From Bacteroidaceae bacterium (GTDB lineage: Bacteria > Bacteroidota > Bacteroidia > Bacteroidales > Bacteroidaceae), in the NCBI GenBank assembly GCA_017558165.1, contig JAFYWE010000148.1, forward strand, positions 1-12,074: a stretch of DNA of 12,074 bases, written 5' to 3'. Numbering within the stretch: position 1 is the stretch's first letter; each line of letters begins with the position of its first letter. This document shows, piece after piece, positions 1 to 7,681 of the stretch. Made by a program: the position numbers and the translations under genes. The notes beneath the pieces were generated by a model. That model did not search any database. It saw only the letters and a program-made list of their open reading frames with translations, and was not told the origin of the DNA.

Positions 1-652
1 CCTCGCAGTCCCTGAACAGAGACAGTTTCTCGTCGCATTTCTCCTGGATGGTAGCGAAGTTCTCTTGATGCGCCCCGCTTATATTGGTTATTATTCCTAT
101 GGTAGGCCTTATGATGTGCTGTAGCCTTGACATCTCGTCGGTACGTGATATTCCAGCCTCGAAGATTCCCAAGGTGTTCTCTTCGCGGAGCATCCAAACC
201 GACAATGGCACGCCTATCTGCGAGTTGTAGCTGCGTGGCGAGCGTGTCACGTTGTAGTCTACTGCTGCAAGCTGATAGAGCCACTCCTTGACGATTGTCT
301 TGCCGTCACTGCCGGTAATGCCTACTATCGGGATGTCGAACTGTGAGCGGTGATATGCGGCAAGGCTCTGCAGTGCCTCTATGCTCTCATTGACAACAAT
401 AAAGTTGGCGTCGGCCAATGAACGGAAATCGTTGTCGCTGTTGACGACAAAGTTCCTCACGCCTCTCTGGTAGAGGGCGTCGATATATCTGTGCCCGTCG
501 CCGTGCTTGGTCTTTATGGCAAAGAAGAGTGTCTCCTCGGGGAAGGTCAGCGAACGGCTGTCGGTGAGCAGGCGTGTCACCCTGCTGTCGGGTGATGATA
601 GCTTGCCTTTGCCGTTGAGAATCTCTGTTATCTGTCCAATAGTGTATTGCAT
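1..652 (-). CDS. murF: UDP-MurNAc-tripeptide:D-Ala-D-Ala ligase (MurF; probably the N-terminal part of a MurF-alanine racemase fusion), partial
   Basis: This is the first 217 residues of a Mur ligase; the rest lies beyond the left edge. MurF adds D-Ala-D-Ala to UDP-MurNAc-tripeptide in the cytoplasm, the last soluble step of the peptidoglycan precursor. The sequence shows an N-terminal substrate-binding domain (about residues 1-100), the ATP-binding P-loop GITGSDGKT at 111-119, the conserved SYNSQIGVPLSVW block at 141-153, FEAGISRTDEM at 165-174 and ITNISGAHQENF at 188-199. The P-loop has Asp116 where MurF proteins more often have Asn. In Bacteroidetes, MurF with the P-loop followed by IVKEWLYQL is normally fused to a C-terminal alanine racemase; that part is not visible, so the fusion is inferred. 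The ATG at 652 lies inside the end of the upstream GSCFA gene (25-bp overlap), suggesting translational coupling. Confidence 0.9.
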   Translation of the reverse strand, partial: MQYTIGQITEILNGKGKLSSPDSRVTRLLTDSRSLTFPEETLFFAIKTKHGDGHRYIDALYQRGVRNFVVNSDNDFRSLADANFIVVNESIEALQSLAAYHRSQFDIPIVGITGSDGKTIVKEWLYQLAAVDYNVTRSPRSYNSQIGVPLSVWMLREENTLGIFEAGISRTDEMSRLQHIIRPTIGIITNISGAHQENFATIQEKCDEKLSLFRDCE

Positions 653-1623
653 CGTGTCAACTCGTTTTTAAAATCAAGGAATGGGTGTTGTGCGGTAAGT
701 GCCTTAATCTTCTGTATCAGGCTCCTGACAAACTGTCTGTAACCTTCCGATTTCTCGTCAAAGGGCCTATGGCTCATGCCTCGTATAATCTCTTCAATCT
801 GTCCGTTTATGGCCGCTGTGTTATTGCTGAAACAACAATTGCCAAGACATTCCCAAATGTATTCTATGGCTGTTGCCGAGGGGTGCGCCATGTCCTCGGC
901 ATAGAACCTGTAGTCGCGCAGCTCGTCGAGCAGTATCTCGTATGCAGGGAAATAGTGACAACAGCCTGGGTGCTCCTCAATTATCCTGTCTATGGCAAGC
1001 AATAGGGTGGCCTTGCTCTTCTGGTTATCGTGTGCTCCGTCGCGCAGGTGGCGTATGGGGCTTACGGTAAACATGAACCTTACGTTAGGGTTCATTCCCT
1101 TGTAGATGCTGATGACCTCGTCGAACTCACTGACAATCGCGTCAATCCCCATTAGCGTGCGGGTGAACTCCCTGGCCGGCAGCTTGTGACAGTTTCCGGC
1201 AATTATGCCGTCGCTGTTTCGCGTGTATGTGTATGCAGTGCCGAATGTCACGATGACGGTGTCGCATTCCCTTGACATCTTGTGCGCGCATTCCAGCCTG
1301 CCGTTAATGCACTCCAGCAATTCCTCCCTGCTGCTGCGCGAGAAGTCGCTGTGGTGCATTATGCTGTGCCATCTGCCCCCGTGCTCAAAAAGTTCCGGTG
1401 ACTCCTCCGTAAAATGGGCGCCCTTTGCAATCCTCTTGAGTACTGCGGATATCGAGAACGGGTTGTACTGCACCCCGAATGGGTTACACTCGATATTGAA
1501 CTTCCTCTCCTGTAGTTTCTTGCCTATGTTGCCGGCAAAACAGGAACCGGCGAGTATAATGCGGTTCTTGTGTGATATCTCAATCTCCTTGACTGGTAGT
1601 TCTACTTTGGTCGAAAATTGCAT
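628..1623 (-). CDS. GSCFA domain-containing protein (SGNH-hydrolase-like)
   Basis: A 331-residue protein of the GSCFA family, which is common in Bacteroidetes and has no firmly established substrate. The name-giving motif GSCFA is at residues 26-30, directly after a hydrophobic strand. Other conserved blocks are FGTAYTY (127-133), VSPIRH (187-192) and EDMAHPSA (243-250). The family is related to SGNH/GDSL hydrolases: Ser27 corresponds to the nucleophile, and Asp244/His247 form the DxxH pair that completes such active sites, so an esterase or acyl-hydrolase activity is plausible but inferred. There is no signal peptide or membrane segment, so it should be cytoplasmic. The ATG at 1623 was chosen because GSCFA then falls at its usual place near the N-terminus. 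The gene overlaps the start of murF by 25 bp, which points to joint expression and perhaps a cell-wall link. Confidence 0.9.
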   Translation of the reverse strand: MQFSTKVELPVKEIEISHKNRIILAGSCFAGNIGKKLQERKFNIECNPFGVQYNPFSISAVLKRIAKGAHFTEESPELFEHGGRWHSIMHHSDFSRSSREELLECINGRLECAHKMSRECDTVIVTFGTAYTYTRNSDGIIAGNCHKLPAREFTRTLMGIDAIVSEFDEVISIYKGMNPNVRFMFTVSPIRHLRDGAHDNQKSKATLLLAIDRIIEEHPGCCHYFPAYEILLDELRDYRFYAEDMAHPSATAIEYIWECLGNCCFSNNTAAINGQIEEIIRGMSHRPFDEKSEGYRQFVRSLIQKIKALTAQHPFLDFKNELTRCNTLLDR

Positions 1624-1664
1624 ATAGGGCTTGCGGTTTATGCGGCTGACAGTCGTTTAAATTG

Positions 1665-1672
1665 CAAAAATA
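1665..1672 (-). promoter_or_regulatory. Candidate -7 box for the GSCFA-murF operon
   Basis: Read on the minus strand this is TATTTTTG, a full match to the Bacteroides TAnnTTTG -7 element, about 40 bp upstream of the GSCFA start at 1623. No TTTG lies at the usual 19-21 bp upstream (the nearest is TTTC at 15 bp), so only half of the promoter is convincing. Confidence 0.35.
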
Positions 1673-1706
1673 AGATAAGTTCATAAAGAAACGGTGTCCT
1701 ATGGAC

Positions 1707-1714
1707 TATTTTTG
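1707..1714 (+). promoter_or_regulatory. Possible upstream -7 box for dxs
   Basis: TATTTTTG on the plus strand matches TAnnTTTG exactly. No -33 TTTG is seen at the right distance, and the leader to dxs would be about 150 nt. The region is T-rich, so a chance match is possible. Confidence 0.18.
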
Positions 1715-1818
1715 TTGAAAATATGAGATTGGGAAAGAAGTGCCTTGCTTTTGTACCTTCTTTTTGTGTCACACGGCTCTTTTTGCACTTTAATTTTCTT
1801 GTTTTGATGAAAAAGATG

Positions 1819-1826
1819 TATTTTCG
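1819..1826 (+). promoter_or_regulatory. Candidate proximal -7 box for the dxs-trkA-trkH operon
   Basis: TATTTTCG fits TAnnTTTG with one change (TTCG, which also occurs in the better-supported kinase promoter of this window). A weak -33 (TTG at 1799-1801) lies 17 bp upstream. Transcription from here would give a leader of about 35 nt that begins just before the inverted repeat at 1836-1852. Confidence 0.3.
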
Positions 1827-1835
1827 CAAGATAAT

Positions 1836-1852
1836 GGAGGATTATGTCCTCC
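1836..1852 (+). repeat. Short perfect inverted repeat in the dxs leader
   Basis: GGAGGA-TTATG-TCCTCC is a perfect 6-bp stem with a 5-nt loop, ending 15 bp before the dxs ATG at 1868. The left arm resembles a Shine-Dalgarno sequence, but it is 26 bp from the start codon, too far to act directly. The hairpin could affect mRNA stability or initiation; no riboswitch fold is recognisable in this short leader. Confidence 0.4.
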
Positions 1853-1867
1853 GGAATTTAACTTGAA

Positions 1868-3769
1868 ATGGAAAAAGAAATAAAATACCCGTTACTTGAA
1901 TCAATTGAGTATCCTGCCGATTTGCGGAAACTCTCCGAGAAGCAGTTGCCAAAGCTTTGTGAAGAGCTGCGCGGTTTCATCATTGATTCCTTGGCAAACA
2001 ACCCGGGACATTTTGCATCAAGTCTTGGTACTGTTGAGCTGACAGTGGCGCTTCATTATGTCTTTTCGACCCCTAATGACAGGATTGTGTGGGATGTAGG
2101 TCATCAGGCATACGGACACAAGATACTTACAGGCCGTCGTGAACGTTTCCATACGAACCGCAAGCTCGGTGGTCTCAAGCCTTTCCCGGCTCCCGAGGAG
2201 AGTGAGTATGACTCTTTTATTGCCGGCCATGCCTCAAACTCAATATCAGCGGCTCTTGGTCTTGCAACTGCCGCAAAACTCAGCAAAGTGTCAGAGCACG
2301 TCATTGCGGTTATCGGTGACGGCTCAATGAGTGGTGGTCTTGCCTATGAAGGACTCAACAACCTGGCGAATACCCCGAACAACCTGCTTGTGATACTTAA
2401 CGACAACAATATGTCCATAAGCAACAGTGTGGGTGGCATGAACAAGCTGCTGGTGTCAATGCACTCTTCGAAGATATACAATAAGATACGTTACATGGTG
2501 GCGCAGGGCCTGCGCAAGATGCATCTTCTTGATCAGCGTAGCGCAAACAGCATTATACGTTTCAACAACGGTCTCAAGTCGCTGATTTTCCGTCAACAGA
2601 ACTTCTTTGAGGGAATGTCGGCAAGGTACTTCGGTCCCGTGGACGGTCACGACGTCATAGGCCTTGTACACATGCTCAACAGCATAAAGGATATGAAGGG
2701 GCCTCATATGTTGCATATACACACGACTAAGGGCAAGGGTTGGGAACCGGCCGAGAAAGATGCCACCTCTTGGCATCAGCCGGGTCTTTTTGACATAGAG
2801 ACCGGCGAGCGCATTGTTGCCAATCCAAGTACTCCCCGTTTCCAGGATGTCTTCGGTGAGACACTTGTGGAGATGGCAATGGAAAATGACAGGATCATCG
2901 GCGTCACCCCGGCCATGCCAACCGGTTGCTCAATGCATAAGCTCGCCGATGTGTATCCCGACCGTTTCTTTGATGTCGGTATCGCCGAGGGCCATGCCGT
3001 GACTTTCTCTGCCGGTCTTGCAAAGGGCGGAATGCTGCCTTTCTGTAACATATACTCTTCGTTCATGCAGCGAGGATATGACAATCTTATACATGATGCA
3101 GCATTGCAGGGCGTGGATATGGTCCTCTGTCTTGACAGGGCCGGCCTTGTGGGTGAGGATGGTCCAACCCATCACGGTGCCTATGACCTTGCTTATCTGC
3201 GTCCTGTTCCCAATATTACCGTAGCCTCACCCTATGATGAGTGCGAGCTGCGCCGTATGATGTACACTGCCGCACAGCCCGGAATGGGTACATTCGTGAT
3301 ACGTTATCCGCGAGGTACCGGTTCGCTCAAGGAGTGGCGTTGTCCGCTCGAGACTGTAGAGGTCGGCAAGGGACGCCTGATGAAGGAGGGTAATGATGTT
3401 GCTTTCATAACGATAGGCCCGTTGGGTAAGGTCATGGAAAGTGCTGTTGCCGAGGCCGAAGCACAAGGCGTAAGTGTGGCGCACTATGATATGCGTTTCC
3501 TCAAGCCAATAGATGAGGATATCCTGCACGCGGTCGGTAAGAAGTACAGATATGTCGTTACTCTTGAGGATGGTACTGTAAAGGGTGGTCTCGGAACAGC
3601 CGTAGCCGAGTTCATGGCATCCAACGGATATACTCCTAAGGTGGAGATTATCGGTATTCCTGATAAGTTCATTGAGCATGGTACGCCCGCTGAACTGTAC
3701 AGGATATGCGGAATGGACAAGGAGTCTGTCCTTGAGGCTTTGTTGAAGTTTAAAGAGATAAAAGGATGA
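1868..3769 (+). CDS. dxs: 1-deoxy-D-xylulose-5-phosphate synthase
   Basis: A 633-residue full-length DXS. This cytoplasmic enzyme uses thiamine diphosphate to condense pyruvate with glyceraldehyde-3-phosphate into 1-deoxy-D-xylulose 5-phosphate, the first step of the MEP isoprenoid pathway and a source for thiamine and pyridoxal synthesis. Visible motifs: NNPGH with His48, WDVGHQAYGHK (His79), AGHASNSISAA (His121), the ThDP/Mg motif starting GDGSMSGG at 150 and ending around NDNNMS (178-183), YFGPVDGH (254-261), DVGIAEGHAV with the catalytic Glu374, and DRAGLVGEDGPTHHG (423-437) with His435. Start: the ATG at 1868 gives the normal length and N-terminus. It is the first gene of an operon; its TGA overlaps the trkA ATG as ATGA. 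All key residues are present. Confidence 0.98.
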   Translation: MEKEIKYPLLESIEYPADLRKLSEKQLPKLCEELRGFIIDSLANNPGHFASSLGTVELTVALHYVFSTPNDRIVWDVGHQAYGHKILTGRRERFHTNRKLGGLKPFPAPEESEYDSFIAGHASNSISAALGLATAAKLSKVSEHVIAVIGDGSMSGGLAYEGLNNLANTPNNLLVILNDNNMSISNSVGGMNKLLVSMHSSKIYNKIRYMVAQGLRKMHLLDQRSANSIIRFNNGLKSLIFRQQNFFEGMSARYFGPVDGHDVIGLVHMLNSIKDMKGPHMLHIHTTKGKGWEPAEKDATSWHQPGLFDIETGERIVANPSTPRFQDVFGETLVEMAMENDRIIGVTPAMPTGCSMHKLADVYPDRFFDVGIAEGHAVTFSAGLAKGGMLPFCNIYSSFMQRGYDNLIHDAALQGVDMVLCLDRAGLVGEDGPTHHGAYDLAYLRPVPNITVASPYDECELRRMMYTAAQPGMGTFVIRYPRGTGSLKEWRCPLETVEVGKGRLMKEGNDVAFITIGPLGKVMESAVAEAEAQGVSVAHYDMRFLKPIDEDILHAVGKKYRYVVTLEDGTVKGGLGTAVAEFMASNGYTPKVEIIGIPDKFIEHGTPAELYRICGMDKESVLEALLKFKEIKG

Positions 3770-5103
3770 GAATAGTCATTGCAGGTGCCGGCGCAGTCGG
3801 AACTCACCTTGCGAAGATGCTCTCCGTAGAGAACGAGAATGTGGTTCTCATTGACGAGAGTGAAGAGAAGCTCGGAAAACTTGAGTCGCTTTTCGACCTT
3901 CAGACGATTGTCGGCGATCCCACCAAGATATCGGCCCTGAAGAGTGCCGGTGTCAATGAGACCGACCTCTTTGTCGCTGTAACCCCGCACGAGAGCCGTA
4001 ACATCACCTCTTGCGTGCTTGCTCACTATCTGGGCGCACGCAAGACTGTTGCCCGAATCGACAACTACGAGTACCTCTTGCCCAAGCACAGGGAGTATTT
4101 CAACTCCTTGGGTGTTGATTCGCTCATCTATCCAGAGCAACTTGCAGCTGAGGAGATAGCCACCAACATCCGCTACAGCTGGATGCGCCAGATGCTTGAG
4201 TTCGGTGACGGTGAGCTTGTCATGGTTGGTGTAAAGGTAAGGCAAAACGCATCTATCCTTAATATACCGTTCAAGGAACTGGTGCGTGATATCCCGTATC
4301 ATATCGTTGCCATGCAACGTGGAGACGAGACTATCATCCCACGTGGTAACGATGTAATCAAGGCCAATGACCTTGTCTGCTTCATGACGACTCATGACCA
4401 GATACCATATATCAGGAAAATCACAGGTAAGGAGGAGTTCAACGAGGTGCGAAACATCATAATGATGGGAGGAAGCCGCATTGCCGTGCGTACAACAAAA
4501 CTTATTCCTGACAGCGTTAATGTGAAGATTATCGAGAATGATCTCGCACGATGCCACAAGTTGCTTGAGCTTGTAGATGATAATGTCATGGTGATAAACG
4601 GTGATGCACGTGACCCTGAACTGCTTGCCAGCGAGGGCATTGAGCATACCGATGTCTTCATGGCGCTCAGCGACAACTCCGAGATGAACATACTTGCATG
4701 CCTTGCCGCCAAGCGCGAGGGTGTGCTGCGTACGGTCTCCGAGGTAGAGAACATCGACTATATCTCCATGGCCGAGGGTCTTGACATCGGCTCTGTCATA
4801 AATAAGAAAAAGCTTGCTGCGAGTACAATCTTCCAGATGATGCTCAAGACCGATGTGTCGAGTGTCAAGTGTCTTACATTCATACAGGCTGTAGTTGCCG
4901 AGTTCCCCGTGAATTCCGAGTGCTACATAACACGCAGGCCTGTAAAGGATCTGGGACTTCCGTCAGGTGCCAACATCGGTGGACTCATAAGGAACGGCAA
5001 GGGTATGAACGTTACCGGTAATACCATGGTACAGGTGGGTGACCACATAATAATTTTCTGCCTTGAGCATGTGTTGAAAAAACTTGAGAGATTCTTCAGA
5101 TAA
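3766..5103 (+). CDS. trkA: Trk system potassium transporter regulatory subunit TrkA
   Basis: A 445-residue peripheral membrane protein that binds nucleotide and gates the TrkH potassium channel. It has the tandem layout of TrkA: RCK_N Rossmann domain 1 (residues 1-140, with GAGAVG at 7-12 and the acidic end of strand 2 at Asp30), RCK_C 1 (about 145-216), a second Rossmann domain (about 230-350) and RCK_C 2 (about 365-442). The second Rossmann loop reads GGSRIA (235-240) and lacks a full GxGxxG, so the two halves may bind ligands differently. The ATG overlaps the dxs stop by 4 bp and the TAA overlaps the trkH ATG by 1 bp, so translation of the three genes is probably coupled. Confidence 0.96.
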   Translation: MRIVIAGAGAVGTHLAKMLSVENENVVLIDESEEKLGKLESLFDLQTIVGDPTKISALKSAGVNETDLFVAVTPHESRNITSCVLAHYLGARKTVARIDNYEYLLPKHREYFNSLGVDSLIYPEQLAAEEIATNIRYSWMRQMLEFGDGELVMVGVKVRQNASILNIPFKELVRDIPYHIVAMQRGDETIIPRGNDVIKANDLVCFMTTHDQIPYIRKITGKEEFNEVRNIIMMGGSRIAVRTTKLIPDSVNVKIIENDLARCHKLLELVDDNVMVINGDARDPELLASEGIEHTDVFMALSDNSEMNILACLAAKREGVLRTVSEVENIDYISMAEGLDIGSVINKKKLAASTIFQMMLKTDVSSVKCLTFIQAVVAEFPVNSECYITRRPVKDLGLPSGANIGGLIRNGKGMNVTGNTMVQVGDHIIIFCLEHVLKKLERFFR

Positions 5104-6557
5104 TGTTCCATCCCAAAGCCATATTCAGGATATTGGGAATATTGCTTCTCATTGAGGCACTGTTCCTGTTGACAAGCGTTCCCGTCGCATGGTATTACAA
5201 CGAGCCGGTGGTGAAGAGCCTGCTCATGTCGGTTGCCGTTATAGCCGGTGCCGGTGCGGTTCTGTCATACATCTGCCGTAATGCTGGACGTGACGTTTCG
5301 CGTAAGGACGGTTATATTGTGGTCACCCTTATTTGGGTGATATTCTCACTCTTCGGCACTCTGCCGTATGTGCTTAGCGGGTCAATCCCTGATTTTACCG
5401 ATGCCTTCTTTGAGACAATGTCCGGTTTCTCAACCACGGGAGCCACAATCCTGCAGGACATTGAGGCATTGCCACGCTCCATACTCTTCTGGCGTATGAT
5501 GACGCATTGGGTAGGCGGTTTGGGAATAGTGTTCTTTACAATAGCTGTCTTCCCCATATTCGGCCTTGGTGACATACACCTCTTTGCGGCCGAGTCCGTC
5601 GGGCCCATGCGTGCCAAACTGCATCCGCGAATATCGGTTACGGCGCGTTGGCTGTTGACCATCTACATTGGTCTTACTGTCATATGCACGTTCTTCATGC
5701 ACTTTGCAGGAATGGGGTGGTTCGACTCTGTGTGCCACTCAATGTCCACAATAGCCACGGGTGGTTTCTCTACAAGGCAGGAGAGTATAGCCGCGTTCGG
5801 TTCCCCCGTGATAGAGTATGTGACAACCCTGTTCATGTTCCTTGGCGGAATAAACCTGTCGCTACTCTATCTGCTTATATTCAAGTTCCAGGTGAAGGAT
5901 CTCTCCCGTGACTCCGAGTTCAAGACCTATCTGTCGATAGTGCTTGTCTTTACGGCCGTCATAACGGTGGGGCTTGTTCTTACGTCTGGAATGGACGTAT
6001 CCGACTCCTTCCGTGCGGCGCTCTTCCAGGTGGTATCGGTGCAGACGACTACAGGTTTTGCTACCGCGAATTATGTGCAGTGGATGCCTTTGCTGTGGCT
6101 TATGCTATGTGCGCTCATGTTCTTCGGCGCATGCTCGGGTTCGACTTCGGGTGCCATGAAATGCATGAGAATATCCATTCTCTTCAAGGTAATGCTCAAT
6201 GAGTTCAAGCGCATTGTGCACCCGAATGCGGTGATACCGGTACGTATGGCGGGTAAGATTGTACCCACAGGGGTGCAGTCGGCAATACTTGCCTATACCG
6301 TGATATATATATTCGTGCTTCTGGTAGGTCTCTTTGTGAATATGGGCTTCGGTCTCGATTTTCTTGACTCCTTCGGCCTTTCAGTGGCATCGGTAGGTAA
6401 TGTGGGGCCGGCTCTCGGTCATTATGGCCCCATGGATTCCCTTGCCACACTGCCTGCAGGCGTGAAATGGTTCTGCTCGTTCCAGATGCTGGTGGGCCGT
6501 CTTGAGTTCTTTGCGGTGCTGCTCCTCTTTACTCCTGTGTTCTGGAAAAGACGTTGA
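5103..6557 (+). CDS. trkH: Trk/Ktr-type potassium uptake channel TrkH
   Basis: A 484-residue integral membrane protein, the usual size for TrkH. It moves K+ across the inner membrane and partners with TrkA encoded directly upstream. The four pore-loop selectivity filters of the TrkH/KtrB superfamily are all visible: STTGAT around 111-114, ATGGF at 218-222, TTTGFAT at 315-321 and VGNVG at 431-435, each between hydrophobic helices. About 8-10 membrane segments can be seen, starting with one at residues 10-30. The ATG at 5103 shares its A with the trkA stop (TAATG). It is the last gene of the operon; the next gene is convergent. No missing residues or frameshift were seen. Confidence 0.96.
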   Translation: MFHPKAIFRILGILLLIEALFLLTSVPVAWYYNEPVVKSLLMSVAVIAGAGAVLSYICRNAGRDVSRKDGYIVVTLIWVIFSLFGTLPYVLSGSIPDFTDAFFETMSGFSTTGATILQDIEALPRSILFWRMMTHWVGGLGIVFFTIAVFPIFGLGDIHLFAAESVGPMRAKLHPRISVTARWLLTIYIGLTVICTFFMHFAGMGWFDSVCHSMSTIATGGFSTRQESIAAFGSPVIEYVTTLFMFLGGINLSLLYLLIFKFQVKDLSRDSEFKTYLSIVLVFTAVITVGLVLTSGMDVSDSFRAALFQVVSVQTTTGFATANYVQWMPLLWLMLCALMFFGACSGSTSGAMKCMRISILFKVMLNEFKRIVHPNAVIPVRMAGKIVPTGVQSAILAYTVIYIFVLLVGLFVNMGFGLDFLDSFGLSVASVGNVGPALGHYGPMDSLATLPAGVKWFCSFQMLVGRLEFFAVLLLFTPVFWKRR

Positions 6558-6563
6558 ATCAAG

Positions 6564-6598
6564 GTGAAAACTGAAAGGTGAAAGCGGAAAACTGAAAG
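6564..6598 (+). repeat. Five tandem heptanucleotide repeats, consensus STGAAAR
   Basis: Five 7-bp units follow one another without gaps starting 7 bp after the trkH stop. Copy 1 is GTGAAAA, copies 2 and 5 are CTGAAAG, copy 3 is GTGAAAG and copy 4 is CGGAAAA. Units 1-2 and 4-5 also form a 14-bp direct repeat (6566-6579 and 6587-6600) at a 21-bp period. The array resembles the short heptad repeats found between genes in some bacteria. It lies in the 86-bp gap (6558-6643) between the convergent trkH and DUF4435 genes; I see no clear hairpin-plus-U-tract terminator in that gap. Confidence 0.8.
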
Positions 6599-6643
6599 GT
6601 TGGGCTCACGTATTATCATTCAGAACCGGAAAACTTGTTAAGC

Positions 6644-7657
6644 TTACTGTTGTTCGTTTCCTCCGTCAAACCCGTTTAACAGCCTTTCGATGTCTGCTTT
6701 CAGACGCTGATAGGGTGCAGTTTCCTTGAAATCGGTATTCTTGTTCAGGATTGTTGACACGTCGCACAGGCTGTGACGGTATGATGAGAGCTCATTGTTG
6801 TATTGCTGGCGGTGGTATGCCAGTTTCTCTATCTCGGCTTCGCGCAGGTTACGCAGGTGCCGGCACACCGGGCCCAGTATGCGTATCACCACGTTGTCCA
6901 TGATGTGGTGTCCCTGTATGTAGAAATATGTCTCGTCCGGTGTCACTCCAAGCTCTTCAAGTTCCTTTGCCAGCTCCTTGTGTGGCTCTATGAATTGCGG
7001 GAACTGTTTCTCAAGTAACTTGATGTTGTGCTCGACCCTGCCGCTCAGCTGTTGCAGGGAGTATGCGGGCTTGCCTATGTTGAATGAGGTCAGTCGTACT
7101 ATTTCGCAGAACCGCATCATGCTCATTGTCCTTGTGTCATTCTTGCGGTAAAGGAGAATGTTCCATACGAACAACGGAAAGCATATGCGTGAGTACAGTC
7201 TCATGAACTCCTCGATGTCAAGGACGTCGTGGTCGTTGAGCGTGCTCAATACGCACACACGCTTCAGGCTACTTGCATTGCACTTGAGGTTCTCAATGGC
7301 ATATGCGTATGTGTGCAGTATGTAGGGGTTGTTGATGAGTTGTCTTGATGTGGAGGTGGCACCTTGCAGCAGATAGTCGTAGTCGCTGTCCACACAGGCA
7401 ATCATGTTGCGTCCGTAGGCCTTGCCAAGCATGTTCATCATTGCCTGCTTCTTGCCTTTGGTGAGGCTTGAGCGTGCAGGCAGCATCACCTCGAAACTGT
7501 ACTTGCCGTTCTCGTAGCTGTCGAGTACTGAACGCCAGAACGAGATGTCCTCATAGCTCTCGACGTATGCTATGATGCGGTGCTTCGCTTTCTTGGGGCG
7601 CAGGGCATTGGCGGCCTCAATAAACTTCGAGTTTATATATTCGGTCAGCTTTTTCAT
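6644..7657 (-). CDS. DUF4435 domain protein (TOPRIM-like), partner of the upstream ATPase
   Basis: A 337-residue protein, second gene of a two-gene operon; it starts 24 bp after the ATPase stop. The N-terminal two thirds match the DUF4435 pattern: IIAYVESYEDISFW (28-41) with Glu33, then IACVDSDYDYLL (86-97) with the DxD pair Asp90/Asp92, YAIENLKC (119-126) and IQGHHIMDNVV (227-237). A glutamate at the end of strand 1 and a DxD on a later strand are the metal-binding signature of TOPRIM nucleases, and DUF4435 is the fold of AriB in the PARIS anti-phage system. The last 100 residues look helical and charged and are not recognised. No signal peptide or membrane segment is seen. A metal-dependent nuclease effector controlled by the ATPase is the leading guess; this is inference, and a housekeeping role is possible. 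Confidence 0.85.
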   Translation of the reverse strand: MKKLTEYINSKFIEAANALRPKKAKHRIIAYVESYEDISFWRSVLDSYENGKYSFEVMLPARSSLTKGKKQAMMNMLGKAYGRNMIACVDSDYDYLLQGATSTSRQLINNPYILHTYAYAIENLKCNASSLKRVCVLSTLNDHDVLDIEEFMRLYSRICFPLFVWNILLYRKNDTRTMSMMRFCEIVRLTSFNIGKPAYSLQQLSGRVEHNIKLLEKQFPQFIEPHKELAKELEELGVTPDETYFYIQGHHIMDNVVIRILGPVCRHLRNLREAEIEKLAYHRQQYNNELSSYRHSLCDVSTILNKNTDFKETAPYQRLKADIERLLNGFDGGNEQQ

Positions 7658-7681
7658 TCCCCTATTGTGCTGTCTCGGTTG

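Noticed and set aside
206..221. Sigma-54-like promoter (TGGCACG followed by CTGC)
   Set aside because: The GG and GC elements are 11 bp apart instead of 10, and it lies inside murF coding sequence for a conserved block.
1766..1774. Small inverted repeat GTGT-C-ACAC flanked by two CTTTTTG copies
   Set aside because: The 4-bp arms are too short to be meaningful in a T-rich region.
1638..1829. 63-codon minus-strand frame in the divergent region before dxs
   Set aside because: Lys/Phe-rich translation of T-rich promoter DNA, no domain, and it covers the candidate promoter boxes.
3484..4647. 387-codon open frame on the minus strand opposite dxs and trkA
   Set aside because: It is antisense to two clear genes, crosses their junction and has no recognisable domain; the codon bias of the real genes leaves this frame open.
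6599..6643. Possible terminator between trkH and the DUF4435 gene
   Set aside because: Only 3-bp stems can be drawn on either strand and there is no U-tract after them.
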